The notes under the pieces were generated by a model. The model was not told the origin of the DNA. It saw only the letters and a program-made list of their open reading frames with translations, and searched no databases. The translations under genes were made by a program, and so were the position numbers. Of a DNA stretch of 64,000 bases, positions 41,780 to 54,155 are shown in pieces (positions within the stretch are counted from its first letter, which is position 1; every line of letters starts with the position of its first letter). Source of the stretch: JALYRV01 sp036675475 (GTDB lineage Bacteria; Acidobacteriota; Vicinamibacteria; Vicinamibacterales; SCN-69-37); contig JAKFEY010000025.1 of the NCBI GenBank assembly GCA_036675475.1, forward strand, positions 8,792 through 72,791. Reading direction: 5' to 3'.

Positions 41780-44700
41780 TTAGAAGTTGAACCGGCCGAC
41801 CAGCTGCAACACGCGTGACGTGTTGGTGCCGGTGAGGCCGCCGACTTCCCAGTTGGTCAGCGTCGTGTTGCCGATACCGCTGTTCGGCACGAAGTTGACG
41901 TTGTTGAACACGTTCAGCGCATCCACGCGCAGTTCAAGGTTCGTGCTGCCGAAGAGCGCGATGCGCTTCGCCACCGACATGTCGAACTGCTTGAACGTCG
42001 GTCCGGTCACGACGAGCGACCCGACGCCGCAGTCGCCGAAGCCGGGCGCCGTCTCGATGCAGTCGGGACCGTTGGCCGGCGCGAAGTACTGGCCGCTCGG
42101 CGCGCCCAGCGATCCGTAGCCCGTCGCGGAGGTCGCGCTCGTGCTGTAGGCCTTGATCGTCTCGTTCATGATGGCATCCGGCCACATGTAGACACGGCCC
42201 GCCGAGTTGATGCGCAGGTTGTACATGTCCTGCACGTCGTCCGGTGTCATGCCCACGAGGCGCACGTTGCCGAGGTCGACCAGGATGCCGCTCTGCACAC
42301 GCGCGTTCATGCTGACCGACCAGCCGCCGACGATGCGCTCGGTGATGGCGCCGGCGTTGCCGGCGAACTTCCGGCCGCGGCCGAACGGCAGGTCATAGAC
42401 CACGTTGGCCTTGAACTGGTGCGTCAGGTCGCCAAGCGAGCCGGTCTGGCGGCGCATCACCCGCTCGGTGCGGAACGACGTGCGCTCCGACCCGTAGGCC
42501 TTGCCGAAGACGTAGCTCGAGTTGAACTGCAGGCCCTGGTGCAGACGCCGGCGCAGCTCGAACTGCGCCGAGTTGTAGTACGTCTTGCCGCCGTTGCCGG
42601 TCAGAATCGCGCCGCCCAGCTTGTCGGGATTCGCGATGAAGAAATTCGCCGGCAGACCCGCGTTGAGCGCGTTCTGACGCCGATCCGCCGTGCCGAACAG
42701 GCCCGAGTTGCTGTTCGAGCCCGCGGGCGTGAACGGGTTCGGGTTCCACATCGTCAGCGGGTTCACGAAGTTGCTGTTCGAGAACAGCGCCGACGTGTAG
42801 CGCGACGGGTCGCCGGCCTGTCCGGCCCCAATCCCGCTGAAGTACGCGAGATAGATGGGCAGCGGCGACGTGCCGGGGATGCCCGTGTAGGCGAACGTCG
42901 CGCCGCGGCCGGCCGCGATGTTGGCCTGCAGGTTCGCCTGTGCCTTGCGGAACTCGGCGAGGAAGCCGTTCTCGACGATGTTCGCTTCGTTGTAGTTGTA
43001 GGTCGTCCAGTTGTCGCGGCTGCGCGTGCCGACGTACCGCGCCTCGACGACGTGGTTGCGGCCGAGCGCGCGCTGAAGACCGATCGACACCGAGTCCGCC
43101 CACGGCACTTCGATGTTCTGCGCGAAGGCGTTGACCGAGTCGGTGACGATCCCGCGGAACGGATAGAGCGGCGCTTCCGGGAACTCGCCGGGGCCGAGCC
43201 GATCGGGCTGGCTCAGAAGGAGCGGAAGCGTGCCCAGGTTGCCGCGTGCCAGGCTGCGGTCCGGGTCGCTGAACAGGTTGAGACCCGGGTTCGACGCGAA
43301 GCGGCCCGTGAAGTTCGTCAGGCCTTCGCGGCTGAACGAGCGCGACACGCCGCCGCGCAGCACGGCCTCGTCGCCGAGCACCGCGCCGAGCACGCCGCCC
43401 TTGTCACCGAGCACCCACGCGAACCCCAGACTCGGCGCCCAGTTGTCCTTGTCCAGGTCGTGCGCGCGCACGCCCTTGCCGAAGTTGATGTACTCCGGCG
43501 TGCTGCCGGGCATGTGGCCGGCCTGGAACAGGTTGCACGCTTGCTCGACGTTGTTGCGGTCGTTGACGCCCGACACGCCGCAGATCGATTCCAGCGTCAC
43601 CGTCGAATAGCTGTTGTTCAGCGGATAGAACGGGAACTGCAGCTCGTAGCGCAGGCCTGCGTTCACCGTGAAGTTCGGCTTCCAGCGCCAGCTGTCCTGG
43701 ATGAAGAAGCCCGCTTCACGCATCACGCCGTCCTGCTGGTTGTTGCCCATGTAGACGTACTTGCCGTCGACGAGGGCCGCGTCGCCGTTGACCGCGCTGA
43801 CACGGCCGGTGAGCAGCGCATACATCTGGCGCGCCTGGCCGATCTGCGTGCTGTTGGCGCCAGGGAAGTTCGCGGCGCCCGTGCTGCCGCTGAACATGTT
43901 GAACGCCGGATCGCCGGTCACTACGTCGAAGTTGATCGTCGGCACGAGCGATCCGCTGTACGACGTCGTCTGGAAGTGCGTCAGGCTGCCGCCCGCGGTG
44001 ATGCTGTGATTGCCGCGGAGCCAGTTGACCGAGTCCTCGAACAGCAGGTTCCACGCGTTGCGGCCCTGCGGAATGGGCGAGGCGCTCGCGCCCGTGACGA
44101 GCGGAAACGCCAGGTGGAAGCCGTTCTGGTTCGAGAAGACGTCCTTGTTGAGCTCGCCGAAGAACGTGACCGGCGAGCTCGCATACGCGACGCGCAGCTC
44201 GTTGACCATGCTGCCGAACGTCGACCGCAGCGAGTTGCTCCACGACAGGCGCGTCGAGCTCTGGCCCGCCGCCACCTGGAAGCCGGGGAACGTCGCTTCG
44301 CGGCTGTTCAGCGTGTCCGGAAAGTCCTCGAACTTCTGGTAGTTCCACGCCGTCGACAGGCGATGCGCGTCGGTGACGTTGTAGTCGAGACGGAACGTCG
44401 GATAGCGGCGCACGCTCTCGACCGGCACGTTGAAGCGATAGGACTGCGTCAGCGGGTTGGTGTCATCGGTGAGCGTGCCGGTGGTGCCGGTGGCCGAACG
44501 GATGGCCGACAGCAGGTTCGCGATCGTCGGATCCATCGCGCCGATCTGGCCGTTGGCCGCCGCGAGGGCGAGCAGGTTCACTTCCGACGTGCCGCTCGAC
44601 GTGGTGTAGCGGAAGATGCCCGTCTCGGCGCGCGGGTGGAACACGGTGCGCGTGCGCGTGACGTCGCTCGGCTGATGGAACTCTTCGTAGTTGACGAAGA

Positions 44701-45622
44701 AGAACGCCTTGTTGCGGCCGTCGAACAGACCCGGAATCATGACCGGGCCGCCGACGCGGCCGCCGGGCTGGTTCTGCTTCAGCGTGGGCTTGTCCACGTT
44801 GTCGCGATTGTTGAACCAGGTGTTGGCGTTCAGCTTGTCGCTGCGGTAGGTCTCATACAGGCTGCCCGTGAAGTCGTTCGATCCCGAGCGGGTGACGAAC
44901 TTCACCTGCACCGCGCCCTGGCCGCTGTCGCCCGATCCCTGCGCCGCCGTCGTCAGCGTCACTTCCTCGATCGCGTCGAGGCGGGGGCTGACGATCGCGA
45001 AGAATCCGTCCGGGTTGCCCGTGGCGGCGTTGGTGCGGAGCGTGTTGTCCTGGATGTTCACGCCGTCGAGCGTGATGTTGATCATGCCCTGCGGCAGGCC
45101 GTTGACCGTGGCGTCGCGCGTGCCCTGCGGCGTCGAGACGCCCGGCAGGAAGTTGACGAAGTCCATGCCCGAGCGGCTGGTCATCGGCAGCTTCGAGATC
45201 TGATTCATCGTCACGGTCGAGGAAATCGCCGACGCCTGCGTCTGGATGATTTCCGACGAGGACGAGACGGTCACCGTTTCGGTGACGCCGCCGACCTCGA
45301 GTACCGCATTGATCGAAGCGGGGCTGCCGCTGGTCAGCACGACGTCGTTCGAGACGAACGTCTTGAAGCCCTGAAGGGTGACGGTCACCGTGTAGGTGCC
45401 GACCTGGACGCCTGGGAACGAGAAGGCGCCTTCCGAGTTGCTCACCGCGGACGTGGTGACGCCCGTGGCGTTGTGCTTGATGACGACGTCGGCGCCGGGA
45501 ATGACGCCGCCGGCGCTGTCGCGCACGACACCCGCGACGGTCGAGGTCTGCGCGAACGCTGGGGCGCCCGCGAAGACGAAGAACGCCATCGCAAGTACTG
45601 CTCTAACCATCCTCTGATTCAT
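41780..45622 (-). CDS. TonB-dependent outer-membrane receptor 1 (CarboxypepD_reg, Oar-like)
   Basis: A 1280-aa outer-membrane protein. A signal peptide (ending AFAQ) is followed by a carboxypeptidase-regulatory beta-sandwich (about residues 28-105: VAGVVRDSAGGVIPGADVVI). A plug-like region then includes TVSSSSEIIQTQ and TSRSGMDFVNFLPGV, and a large beta-barrel ends in the terminal aromatic motif GRFNF. This is the Oar-like class abundant in Acidobacteria, thought to bind large or peptide-derived ligands. The Met at 45622 is chosen because the signal peptide starts there. It is one of four paralogues, has its own promoter and terminator, and its substrate is unknown. Confidence 0.92.
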   Translation of the reverse strand: MNQRMVRAVLAMAFFVFAGAPAFAQTSTVAGVVRDSAGGVIPGADVVIKHNATGVTTSAVSNSEGAFSFPGVQVGTYTVTVTLQGFKTFVSNDVVLTSGSPASINAVLEVGGVTETVTVSSSSEIIQTQASAISSTVTMNQISKLPMTSRSGMDFVNFLPGVSTPQGTRDATVNGLPQGMINITLDGVNIQDNTLRTNAATGNPDGFFAIVSPRLDAIEEVTLTTAAQGSGDSGQGAVQVKFVTRSGSNDFTGSLYETYRSDKLNANTWFNNRDNVDKPTLKQNQPGGRVGGPVMIPGLFDGRNKAFFFVNYEEFHQPSDVTRTRTVFHPRAETGIFRYTTSSGTSEVNLLALAAANGQIGAMDPTIANLLSAIRSATGTTGTLTDDTNPLTQSYRFNVPVESVRRYPTFRLDYNVTDAHRLSTAWNYQKFEDFPDTLNSREATFPGFQVAAGQSSTRLSWSNSLRSTFGSMVNELRVAYASSPVTFFGELNKDVFSNQNGFHLAFPLVTGASASPIPQGRNAWNLLFEDSVNWLRGNHSITAGGSLTHFQTTSYSGSLVPTINFDVVTGDPAFNMFSGSTGAANFPGANSTQIGQARQMYALLTGRVSAVNGDAALVDGKYVYMGNNQQDGVMREAGFFIQDSWRWKPNFTVNAGLRYELQFPFYPLNNSYSTVTLESICGVSGVNDRNNVEQACNLFQAGHMPGSTPEYINFGKGVRAHDLDKDNWAPSLGFAWVLGDKGGVLGAVLGDEAVLRGGVSRSFSREGLTNFTGRFASNPGLNLFSDPDRSLARGNLGTLPLLLSQPDRLGPGEFPEAPLYPFRGIVTDSVNAFAQNIEVPWADSVSIGLQRALGRNHVVEARYVGTRSRDNWTTYNYNEANIVENGFLAEFRKAQANLQANIAAGRGATFAYTGIPGTSPLPIYLAYFSGIGAGQAGDPSRYTSALFSNSNFVNPLTMWNPNPFTPAGSNSNSGLFGTADRRQNALNAGLPANFFIANPDKLGGAILTGNGGKTYYNSAQFELRRRLHQGLQFNSSYVFGKAYGSERTSFRTERVMRRQTGSLGDLTHQFKANVVYDLPFGRGRKFAGNAGAITERIVGGWSVSMNARVQSGILVDLGNVRLVGMTPDDVQDMYNLRINSAGRVYMWPDAIMNETIKAYSTSATSATGYGSLGAPSGQYFAPANGPDCIETAPGFGDCGVGSLVVTGPTFKQFDMSVAKRIALFGSTNLELRVDALNVFNNVNFVPNSGIGNTTLTNWEVGGLTGTNTSRVLQLVGRFNF

Positions 45623-45726
45623 TGACTGTGGCTCCGTTGTGTTACCGAACAACCGCCGGCGGGTCTGCAGGGACCGCCGGCCGCGCGCAGCGACTCGGCA
45701 CACGTCCCGCCTCAAACGCGGCGAGA

Positions 45727-45779
45727 GGTATACCCGCTGTGTGCTAGCGCACAGTATTGGGGGACGAAATCCCCGTCAA
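45727..45779 (-). promoter_or_regulatory. Promoter and GTATAC element of receptor 1
   Basis: On the minus strand, -35 TTGACG (45774-45779), 17-bp spacer and a weak -10 TACTGT (45751-45756). GTATAC (45728-45733) begins 18 nt further downstream. The predicted leader is about 120 nt. Confidence 0.5.
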
Positions 45780-45844
45780 TACTCGCCCGGAGCAGAAATA
45801 TGCACGGGAAATCGCGCGAGGGCGGGGACGGCGTGCGCCTCCAA

Positions 45845-45885
45845 GAAGACGAACGGCCCGACTGGTGTTTTCACCAGCCGGGCCG
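45845..45885 (-). terminator. Terminator of TonB receptor 2
   Basis: A 14-bp stem with one mismatch (45854-45867 with 45872-45885, 4-nt loop) follows the receptor stop by about 50 nt on the minus strand; the sequence after it is T-rich (TTCGTCTTCTT). The rest of the 311-bp gap between receptors 1 and 2 holds only the receptor 1 promoter region. Confidence 0.65.
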
Positions 45886-45933
45886 CTCGATCCAGTTATC
45901 CGTCCCGCCGGAATCCGGTGGGGTGGATTTGCG

Positions 45934-49737
<3,804 letters not shown>

Positions 49738-49813
49738 CCATGTGCTCCGGGGAGAAGACGGTCCCATCCAACCGCACACACGCGGGGCATGCGGGTATGA
49801 CCTACCCAGTCCC

Positions 49814-49867
49814 GGTATACAAGCGGTGTGCGGCCGGATACTACTGCCCGGTTACAGATGTTCGCAA
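49814..49867 (-). promoter_or_regulatory. Promoter and GTATAC element of receptor 2
   Basis: Minus strand: -35 TTGCGA (49862-49867), 18-bp spacer, -10 TAGTAT (49838-49843), and GTATAC (49815-49820) at the same offset as in the other three receptor genes. Confidence 0.5.
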
Positions 49868-49923
49868 TGCAGGGGGGGAGTAGACGGAATTTTGTGATTC
49901 GAAGATCTGGTGATTTGGAAGGG

Positions 49924-49953
49924 CCCTGGGCGGCTGATAGCAGCCGCCCAGGG
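49924..49953 (-). terminator. Hairpin after TonB receptor 3
   Basis: A perfect 13-bp stem (49924-49936 with 49941-49953) and a 4-nt loop lie about 20 nt after the stop of receptor 3. There is no T-run, so termination or mRNA 3'-end protection is only likely. Confidence 0.55.
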
Positions 49954-49971
49954 GTGTTGACGTGGTGTGTT

Positions 49972-52900
49972 CTAGAAGTTGAAGCGGCCGATCAGCTGAA
50001 TCACGCGAGCGGCTGCCGTGCCCGTCAGGCTGCCCACTTCCCAGTCGCTCAGCGAATCGCCGCCGATGCCGTCGACCGGCACGAAGTTCGCGCGGTTGAA
50101 GGCATTGAGCGCTTCGGCGCGCAGCTCGATGTTCGTGCTGCCCCAGAGCGGCACCCGCTTGGAGACCGCGATGTCGAACTGCATGAACGTCGGGCCGGTG
50201 ACGACCAGTTCGCCGACGCCGCAGTCGCCGGCGCCGGTGACTTCGATGCAGTCCGGCCCGCTCGCAGGCGCGAAGTACTGCCCGCTCGGCGCGCCGAGCG
50301 AGCTGTAGCCCGTCGCCGACGTTGCGCTCGTGGCGAACGCCTTGATCGTCTCGTTCATCACGGCGTCGGGGAACATGTAGACCCGCTGATTCTCCGTGAT
50401 GCGCAGCTTGAACATGTCCTGCACGTCCTCTTCGGTCATGCCGATCAGACGCACGTTGCCGAGATTGACGAGCCGTCCGCTCTGCACCTTGGCATTCAGA
50501 CCGAGCGACCAGCCGCCGACGATGCGCTCGAGCACCCCCCCCGCATTGGACGCGAACTTGCGGCCGCGTCCGAACGGCAGGTCATACACGACGTTCGCCT
50601 TGAGCTGGTGCGTGAGGTCGCCGGTGGCTCCGGTGTCGCGGCGCATCTCCCGCGGCACGCGGAAGGAGAAGCGCTGCGATCCGTAGGCCTTGCCGAACAC
50701 ATAGCTGGTGTTGAACTGCAGGCCCTGGTGCAGGCGCCGCCGCAGCTCGAGCTGCAGCGAGTTGTAGTTCGTCTTGCCGCCGTTGCCGGTGATCACCGCG
50801 CCTCCGAGCTTGTCCGGGTTGACCAGCCAGAAGTTGGCCGGCAGGCCGGCGCGCAGCGCGTTGGCGCGCCGCGACGACGATCCGAACAGGCCGGAGTTCG
50901 AGCTCGACGACGCCGGGGTGTACGGGCTCGGATCGAACGTCGCCAGCGGGTTGATGAAGTTCGAGCTGCGGAACAGCGACGAGGTGTAGAGCGAGGCATC
51001 GCCGGCCCGATCCGGCGAGATGCCGCTGAAGTGCGCCAGGTAGATCGGCAGCGGCGACGTGCCCGTGCCCGCGCCGAAGTACCGGAACGTGTTGCCCCGG
51101 CCCGCCGCGATGTTCGCCTGCAGGTTCTGCTGCGCGAGGCGGAACTCGTCGAGGAAGCCGTTCTCGACGATGTTCACCTCGTTGTAGTTGTACGTCGTCC
51201 AGAGATCGCGGCTGCGCGTGCCCACGTAGCGCGCCTCGATCACGTGGTTGCGGCCGAGCGCGCGCTGCAGGCCGAGCGTGTACGAATCCGCCCACGGCAC
51301 CTGGATGTTCTCGTCGAAGACGCTGATGTCGTCGGTCTGCGATCCGGTGAAGGGATAGACCGGCGACTCGGGGAACGGCGGCGGCCCGAGCCGGTTCGGC
51401 TCGCGCAGCAGCAGCGGCAGCGGCCCCATGTTGTCGTTCGCGGCGTTGCGATCCGCCTCGGCCGAGAGGATGAGCCCCGGGTTGTTGTCGTAGAACCCGG
51501 TGAAGTCGGTCATGCCCTGCCGGCTGAATGACTTCGAGTAGCCGCCGCGGAGCACCGACTCGTCGCCGAGCAGCGCGCCGAGCACGCCGCCCGGCTCGCC
51601 CAGCACCCACGCGAAGCCGATGCTCGGGGCAAAGTTGTTGTAGTCGACGTTGTAGGCGCGCTGGCCTTCGCCGAAGTTGATGTACTCAGGCGTGACGTCC
51701 ACGACGTTCCCCGGCTGGAACAGATTGCACAGGTTCTCGGGGTCCTCGGGGTCGTTGATGCCGGACTTGCCGCAGATCGACGCCAGCGTGGCCGTCGAGT
51801 AGCTGTTGTTGAGCGGCGTGAACGGGAACTGCAGGGCATAGCGCAGGCCCGCGTTGATGGTGAAATTCGGCTTCCACCGCCAGCTGTCCTGGATGAAGAA
51901 GTCCGCCTGGTTCATCACCGCTTCCTGGCGCGCGTTGCCCATGTAGACGTACTTGCCGTTCTCCAGCCGCAGCTCGGCGTTGACCGAGCTGACACGCCCC
52001 GTGAGAAACGCGTACAGCGCCGCCGCATCGTCAATCTGATCCGACGACGCGCCGGGGAAGTTCGATCCCACGAACATGCCGAGCGCCGGATCGCCTTCGA
52101 TGACGCCGAAGTTGATCGTCGGGATCTGGTTCGTGTTGTCCAGATACACCTGGAAGTGCGTGAAGTTGCCGCCCGCCGTGATGCTGTGCGACCCCTTCAG
52201 CCAGTTGATCGAGTCTTCGATCGTGTAGTTCCACGCGTTGCGGCCCTGACGATTCGGGCTCGGCGTCGCGTCGTCCATCAGCGGAAAATTCAGGAAGAAG
52301 CCGCCCTGGTTCGCGTAGTCGTCCGGGCCGATTTCGTCGAAGAACTTCACGGGCGCGCTGGCGAGCGCGAACCGCACTTCGTTGACGAGGCCGCCAAACG
52401 TCGACCGCAGCGAGTTGCTCCACGACAGGCGCGACGAGGCCTGGCCGGCGCCCAGGAAGCCCGGGAAGCGCGACTCGCGGCTGTTGAGCGTGTCGGGGAA
52501 GTCGGTGAACTTCTGGTAGTTCCACGCGCTCGACAGGCGATGCGCCTCGGTGACGTTGTAGTCGAGGCGGACCGTCGGATACCGGCGACGGCTCTCCACC
52601 GGCACGTTGAAGCGGTACGACTGCGTCAGCGGATCGGTGTCGTCGGTGATGGTGCCCGTCGTGCCCGCCGCGCTGCGGATGGCCGAGAGCAGGGCCGAGG
52701 TCGTCGGATCCATCGTGGCGAGCTGGCCGTTGGCGGCCGCGAGCGCGAGCACGTTGACTTCGCGCACGCCCGACGAGGTGTTGTAGCGGTACCAGCCCTG
52801 CTCGGTGCGCGGGTGGAACATCGTGCGCTCTTCCGTCGAGTCGCGCGGCTGGTAGAACTCCTCGTAATTGACGAAGAAGAACGCCTTGTTGCGGCCGTCG

Positions 52901-53781
52901 AACAGGCCCGGGATCGCGATGGGCCCGCCGACGCGCCCGCCCGGCTGATGCTGCGTGAGCTCGGGCTTGTCGACCTTGTCGCGGATGTTGAACCAGGTGT
53001 TGGCGTTGAGCGCGTCGCCGCGATACGTCGTGTAGAGGCTGCCCGTGAAGTCGTTCGAGCCCGAACGCGTGACGAAGCGCACCTGCACCGCGCCCTGGCC
53101 CGTGTCCGCCGCGCCCTGTGACGCCGTCGTGACGGTGACTTCCTCGATCGCGTCGAGGCGCGGGCTGACGATGGCGAAGAAGCCGTCGCTCGTCCGGAGC
53201 GTGTTGTCCTGGATGTTCACGCCGTCAAGCGTGATGTTGATCAGCCCCTGGGGCAGGCCGTTGATCGTGGCGTCGCGGTTGCCGCCCGGCGTGGAGACGC
53301 CCGGCAGGAAGTTCACGAAGTCCATGCCCGACCGGCTGCTCGTCGGCAGCTTCGTGATCTGGTTCATCGACACGGTGCTCGAGACGGTGGAGGACTGCGT
53401 CTGGATGATTTCGGAGCTCGACGAGACGGTGACGGTTTCCGTCACGCCGCCCACCTGCAGCGTGGCTTTCACCGACGCAGGCGTGCCGGTCGTCAGCACG
53501 ACGTCGTTGGCCACGAACGTCTTGAAGCCCTGCAGCGTGACGGTGACGGTGTAGGTGCCGACCTGCACGCCGGGGAAGGAAAAGACGCCTTGCGAGTTGG
53601 TGACGCCCGACGTGGTCACGCCCGTGGCGTTGTGCTTGATGACGACGTCGGCGCCGGGAATGACGCCGCCGGCCGAGTCCACGACAACGCCGCCGAGCGT
53701 GGACGACTGGGCCGAGGCAACCCCCGTTGCCAGGCCCGCGAAGAGGACGACGAGCAGTGCTCTGACGAATTTCTGGTTCAT
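49972..53781 (-). CDS. TonB-dependent outer-membrane receptor 3 (CarboxypepD_reg, Oar-like)
   Basis: A 1269-aa receptor: signal peptide (ending ASAQ), carboxypeptidase-regulatory domain (LGGVVVDSAGGVIPGADVVI), plug-like region and barrel ending in GRFNF. It is very similar to receptor 2 over its whole length, which points to a recent duplication. The start at 53781 is the only Met fitting the signal peptide. It may be under double control: its own TTGACC promoter (53890-53895) and read-through from an upstream promoter/hairpin unit at 53958-54078. Confidence 0.92.
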   Translation of the reverse strand: MNQKFVRALLVVLFAGLATGVASAQSSTLGGVVVDSAGGVIPGADVVIKHNATGVTTSGVTNSQGVFSFPGVQVGTYTVTVTLQGFKTFVANDVVLTTGTPASVKATLQVGGVTETVTVSSSSEIIQTQSSTVSSTVSMNQITKLPTSSRSGMDFVNFLPGVSTPGGNRDATINGLPQGLINITLDGVNIQDNTLRTSDGFFAIVSPRLDAIEEVTVTTASQGAADTGQGAVQVRFVTRSGSNDFTGSLYTTYRGDALNANTWFNIRDKVDKPELTQHQPGGRVGGPIAIPGLFDGRNKAFFFVNYEEFYQPRDSTEERTMFHPRTEQGWYRYNTSSGVREVNVLALAAANGQLATMDPTTSALLSAIRSAAGTTGTITDDTDPLTQSYRFNVPVESRRRYPTVRLDYNVTEAHRLSSAWNYQKFTDFPDTLNSRESRFPGFLGAGQASSRLSWSNSLRSTFGGLVNEVRFALASAPVKFFDEIGPDDYANQGGFFLNFPLMDDATPSPNRQGRNAWNYTIEDSINWLKGSHSITAGGNFTHFQVYLDNTNQIPTINFGVIEGDPALGMFVGSNFPGASSDQIDDAAALYAFLTGRVSSVNAELRLENGKYVYMGNARQEAVMNQADFFIQDSWRWKPNFTINAGLRYALQFPFTPLNNSYSTATLASICGKSGINDPEDPENLCNLFQPGNVVDVTPEYINFGEGQRAYNVDYNNFAPSIGFAWVLGEPGGVLGALLGDESVLRGGYSKSFSRQGMTDFTGFYDNNPGLILSAEADRNAANDNMGPLPLLLREPNRLGPPPFPESPVYPFTGSQTDDISVFDENIQVPWADSYTLGLQRALGRNHVIEARYVGTRSRDLWTTYNYNEVNIVENGFLDEFRLAQQNLQANIAAGRGNTFRYFGAGTGTSPLPIYLAHFSGISPDRAGDASLYTSSLFRSSNFINPLATFDPSPYTPASSSSNSGLFGSSSRRANALRAGLPANFWLVNPDKLGGAVITGNGGKTNYNSLQLELRRRLHQGLQFNTSYVFGKAYGSQRFSFRVPREMRRDTGATGDLTHQLKANVVYDLPFGRGRKFASNAGGVLERIVGGWSLGLNAKVQSGRLVNLGNVRLIGMTEEDVQDMFKLRITENQRVYMFPDAVMNETIKAFATSATSATGYSSLGAPSGQYFAPASGPDCIEVTGAGDCGVGELVVTGPTFMQFDIAVSKRVPLWGSTNIELRAEALNAFNRANFVPVDGIGGDSLSDWEVGSLTGTAAARVIQLIGRFNF

Positions 53782-53842
53782 TCTTGTCTCCGGGAAGCAC
53801 AGGCCGCCGGCGTGGGCGCTCTGGGGAGGGTCGCTCGGCGCC

Positions 53843-53895
53843 GGTATACAGCTTGTGTCCGTCGAATACTATTCAGGGGTATGGCTAAAGGTCAA
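53843..53895 (-). promoter_or_regulatory. Promoter and GTATAC element of receptor 3
   Basis: Minus strand: -35 TTGACC (53890-53895), exactly 18 bp, -10 TAGTAT (53866-53871), then GTATAC (53844-53849) 17 nt further downstream. This is the best promoter match among the receptors. Confidence 0.6.
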
Positions 53896-53957
53896 GCTTG
53901 AAGCGGTACAGGCGTTTAGCGCAGGACAAGCTCGGGATTCGACGACACACTGTAGAG

Positions 53958-54042
53958 AAAAAAAGGGGGAAGGAGCACACAGCCAGGTCTCGAGGAGAGA
54001 GGATGGGCACCCCTCAAGACCCTGCAGAGTGGCTGTGTGCTG
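53958..54042 (-). ncRNA. Predicted small RNA or leader attenuator between receptors 4 and 3
   Basis: Minus-strand transcript predicted from about 54042. A 12-bp perfect outer stem (54030-54041 with 53974-53985) and a 10-bp inner stem with one mismatch (54012-54021 with 53986-53995) flank an 8-nt bulge and a 16-nt loop. The stem is followed by a T-run (53958-53964), giving intrinsic-terminator form. Near the 5' end CCCTCA can pair alternatively with TGAGGG, so a switch is possible. It could be a free ~85-nt RNA, or an attenuated leader of receptor 3, whose gene starts 177 nt downstream. No SRP- or 6S-type signature was recognised. Confidence 0.55.
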
Positions 54043-54048
54043 AGGGCG

Positions 54049-54078
54049 ATACTACCGGGGGGTAGGATCGCTTGTCAA
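54049..54078 (-). promoter_or_regulatory. Promoter of the predicted small RNA
   Basis: Minus strand: perfect -35 TTGACA (54073-54078), 18-bp spacer, -10 TAGTAT (54049-54054). The same spacing and -10 are used by receptors 2 and 3, but no GTATAC element follows here. Confidence 0.65.
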
Positions 54079-54088
54079 GGGGCACTTG

Positions 54089-54129
54089 CAAAAAAAAATG
54101 GGCCCGCCCGGATCGCTCCGGACGGGCCC
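54089..54129 (-). terminator. Rho-independent terminator of TonB receptor 4
   Basis: On the minus strand a 13-bp GC-rich stem with one mismatch (54100-54112 with 54117-54129, 4-nt loop) is followed by nine T. It ends about 10 nt before the small-RNA promoter. Confidence 0.88.
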
Positions 54130-54135
54130 TTCGGA

Positions 54136-54155
54136 CGCAGGCCTGAAGGCCTGCG
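54136..54155. repeat. Dispersed GC-rich palindrome, copy 3
   Basis: CGCAGGCCT, 2-nt loop, AGGCCTGCG. The repeat flank (AGCTGGTAG on the minus strand) covers the last two codons and the TAG stop of receptor 4. Confidence 0.85.

Noticed and set aside
42419..45625. A 1068-aa open frame on the plus strand across TonB receptor 1 (similar ones across receptors 2-4)
   Set aside because: Arg/Val/Ala-rich shadow translation typical of high-GC DNA. The minus-strand frames encode complete receptors with signal peptides, promoters and terminators.
53958..54042. Signal-recognition-particle RNA or 6S RNA
   Set aside because: The stem-loop lacks the GGAA-type tetraloop and symmetric internal loops of SRP RNA, and is too short and lacks the central bubble of 6S RNA.
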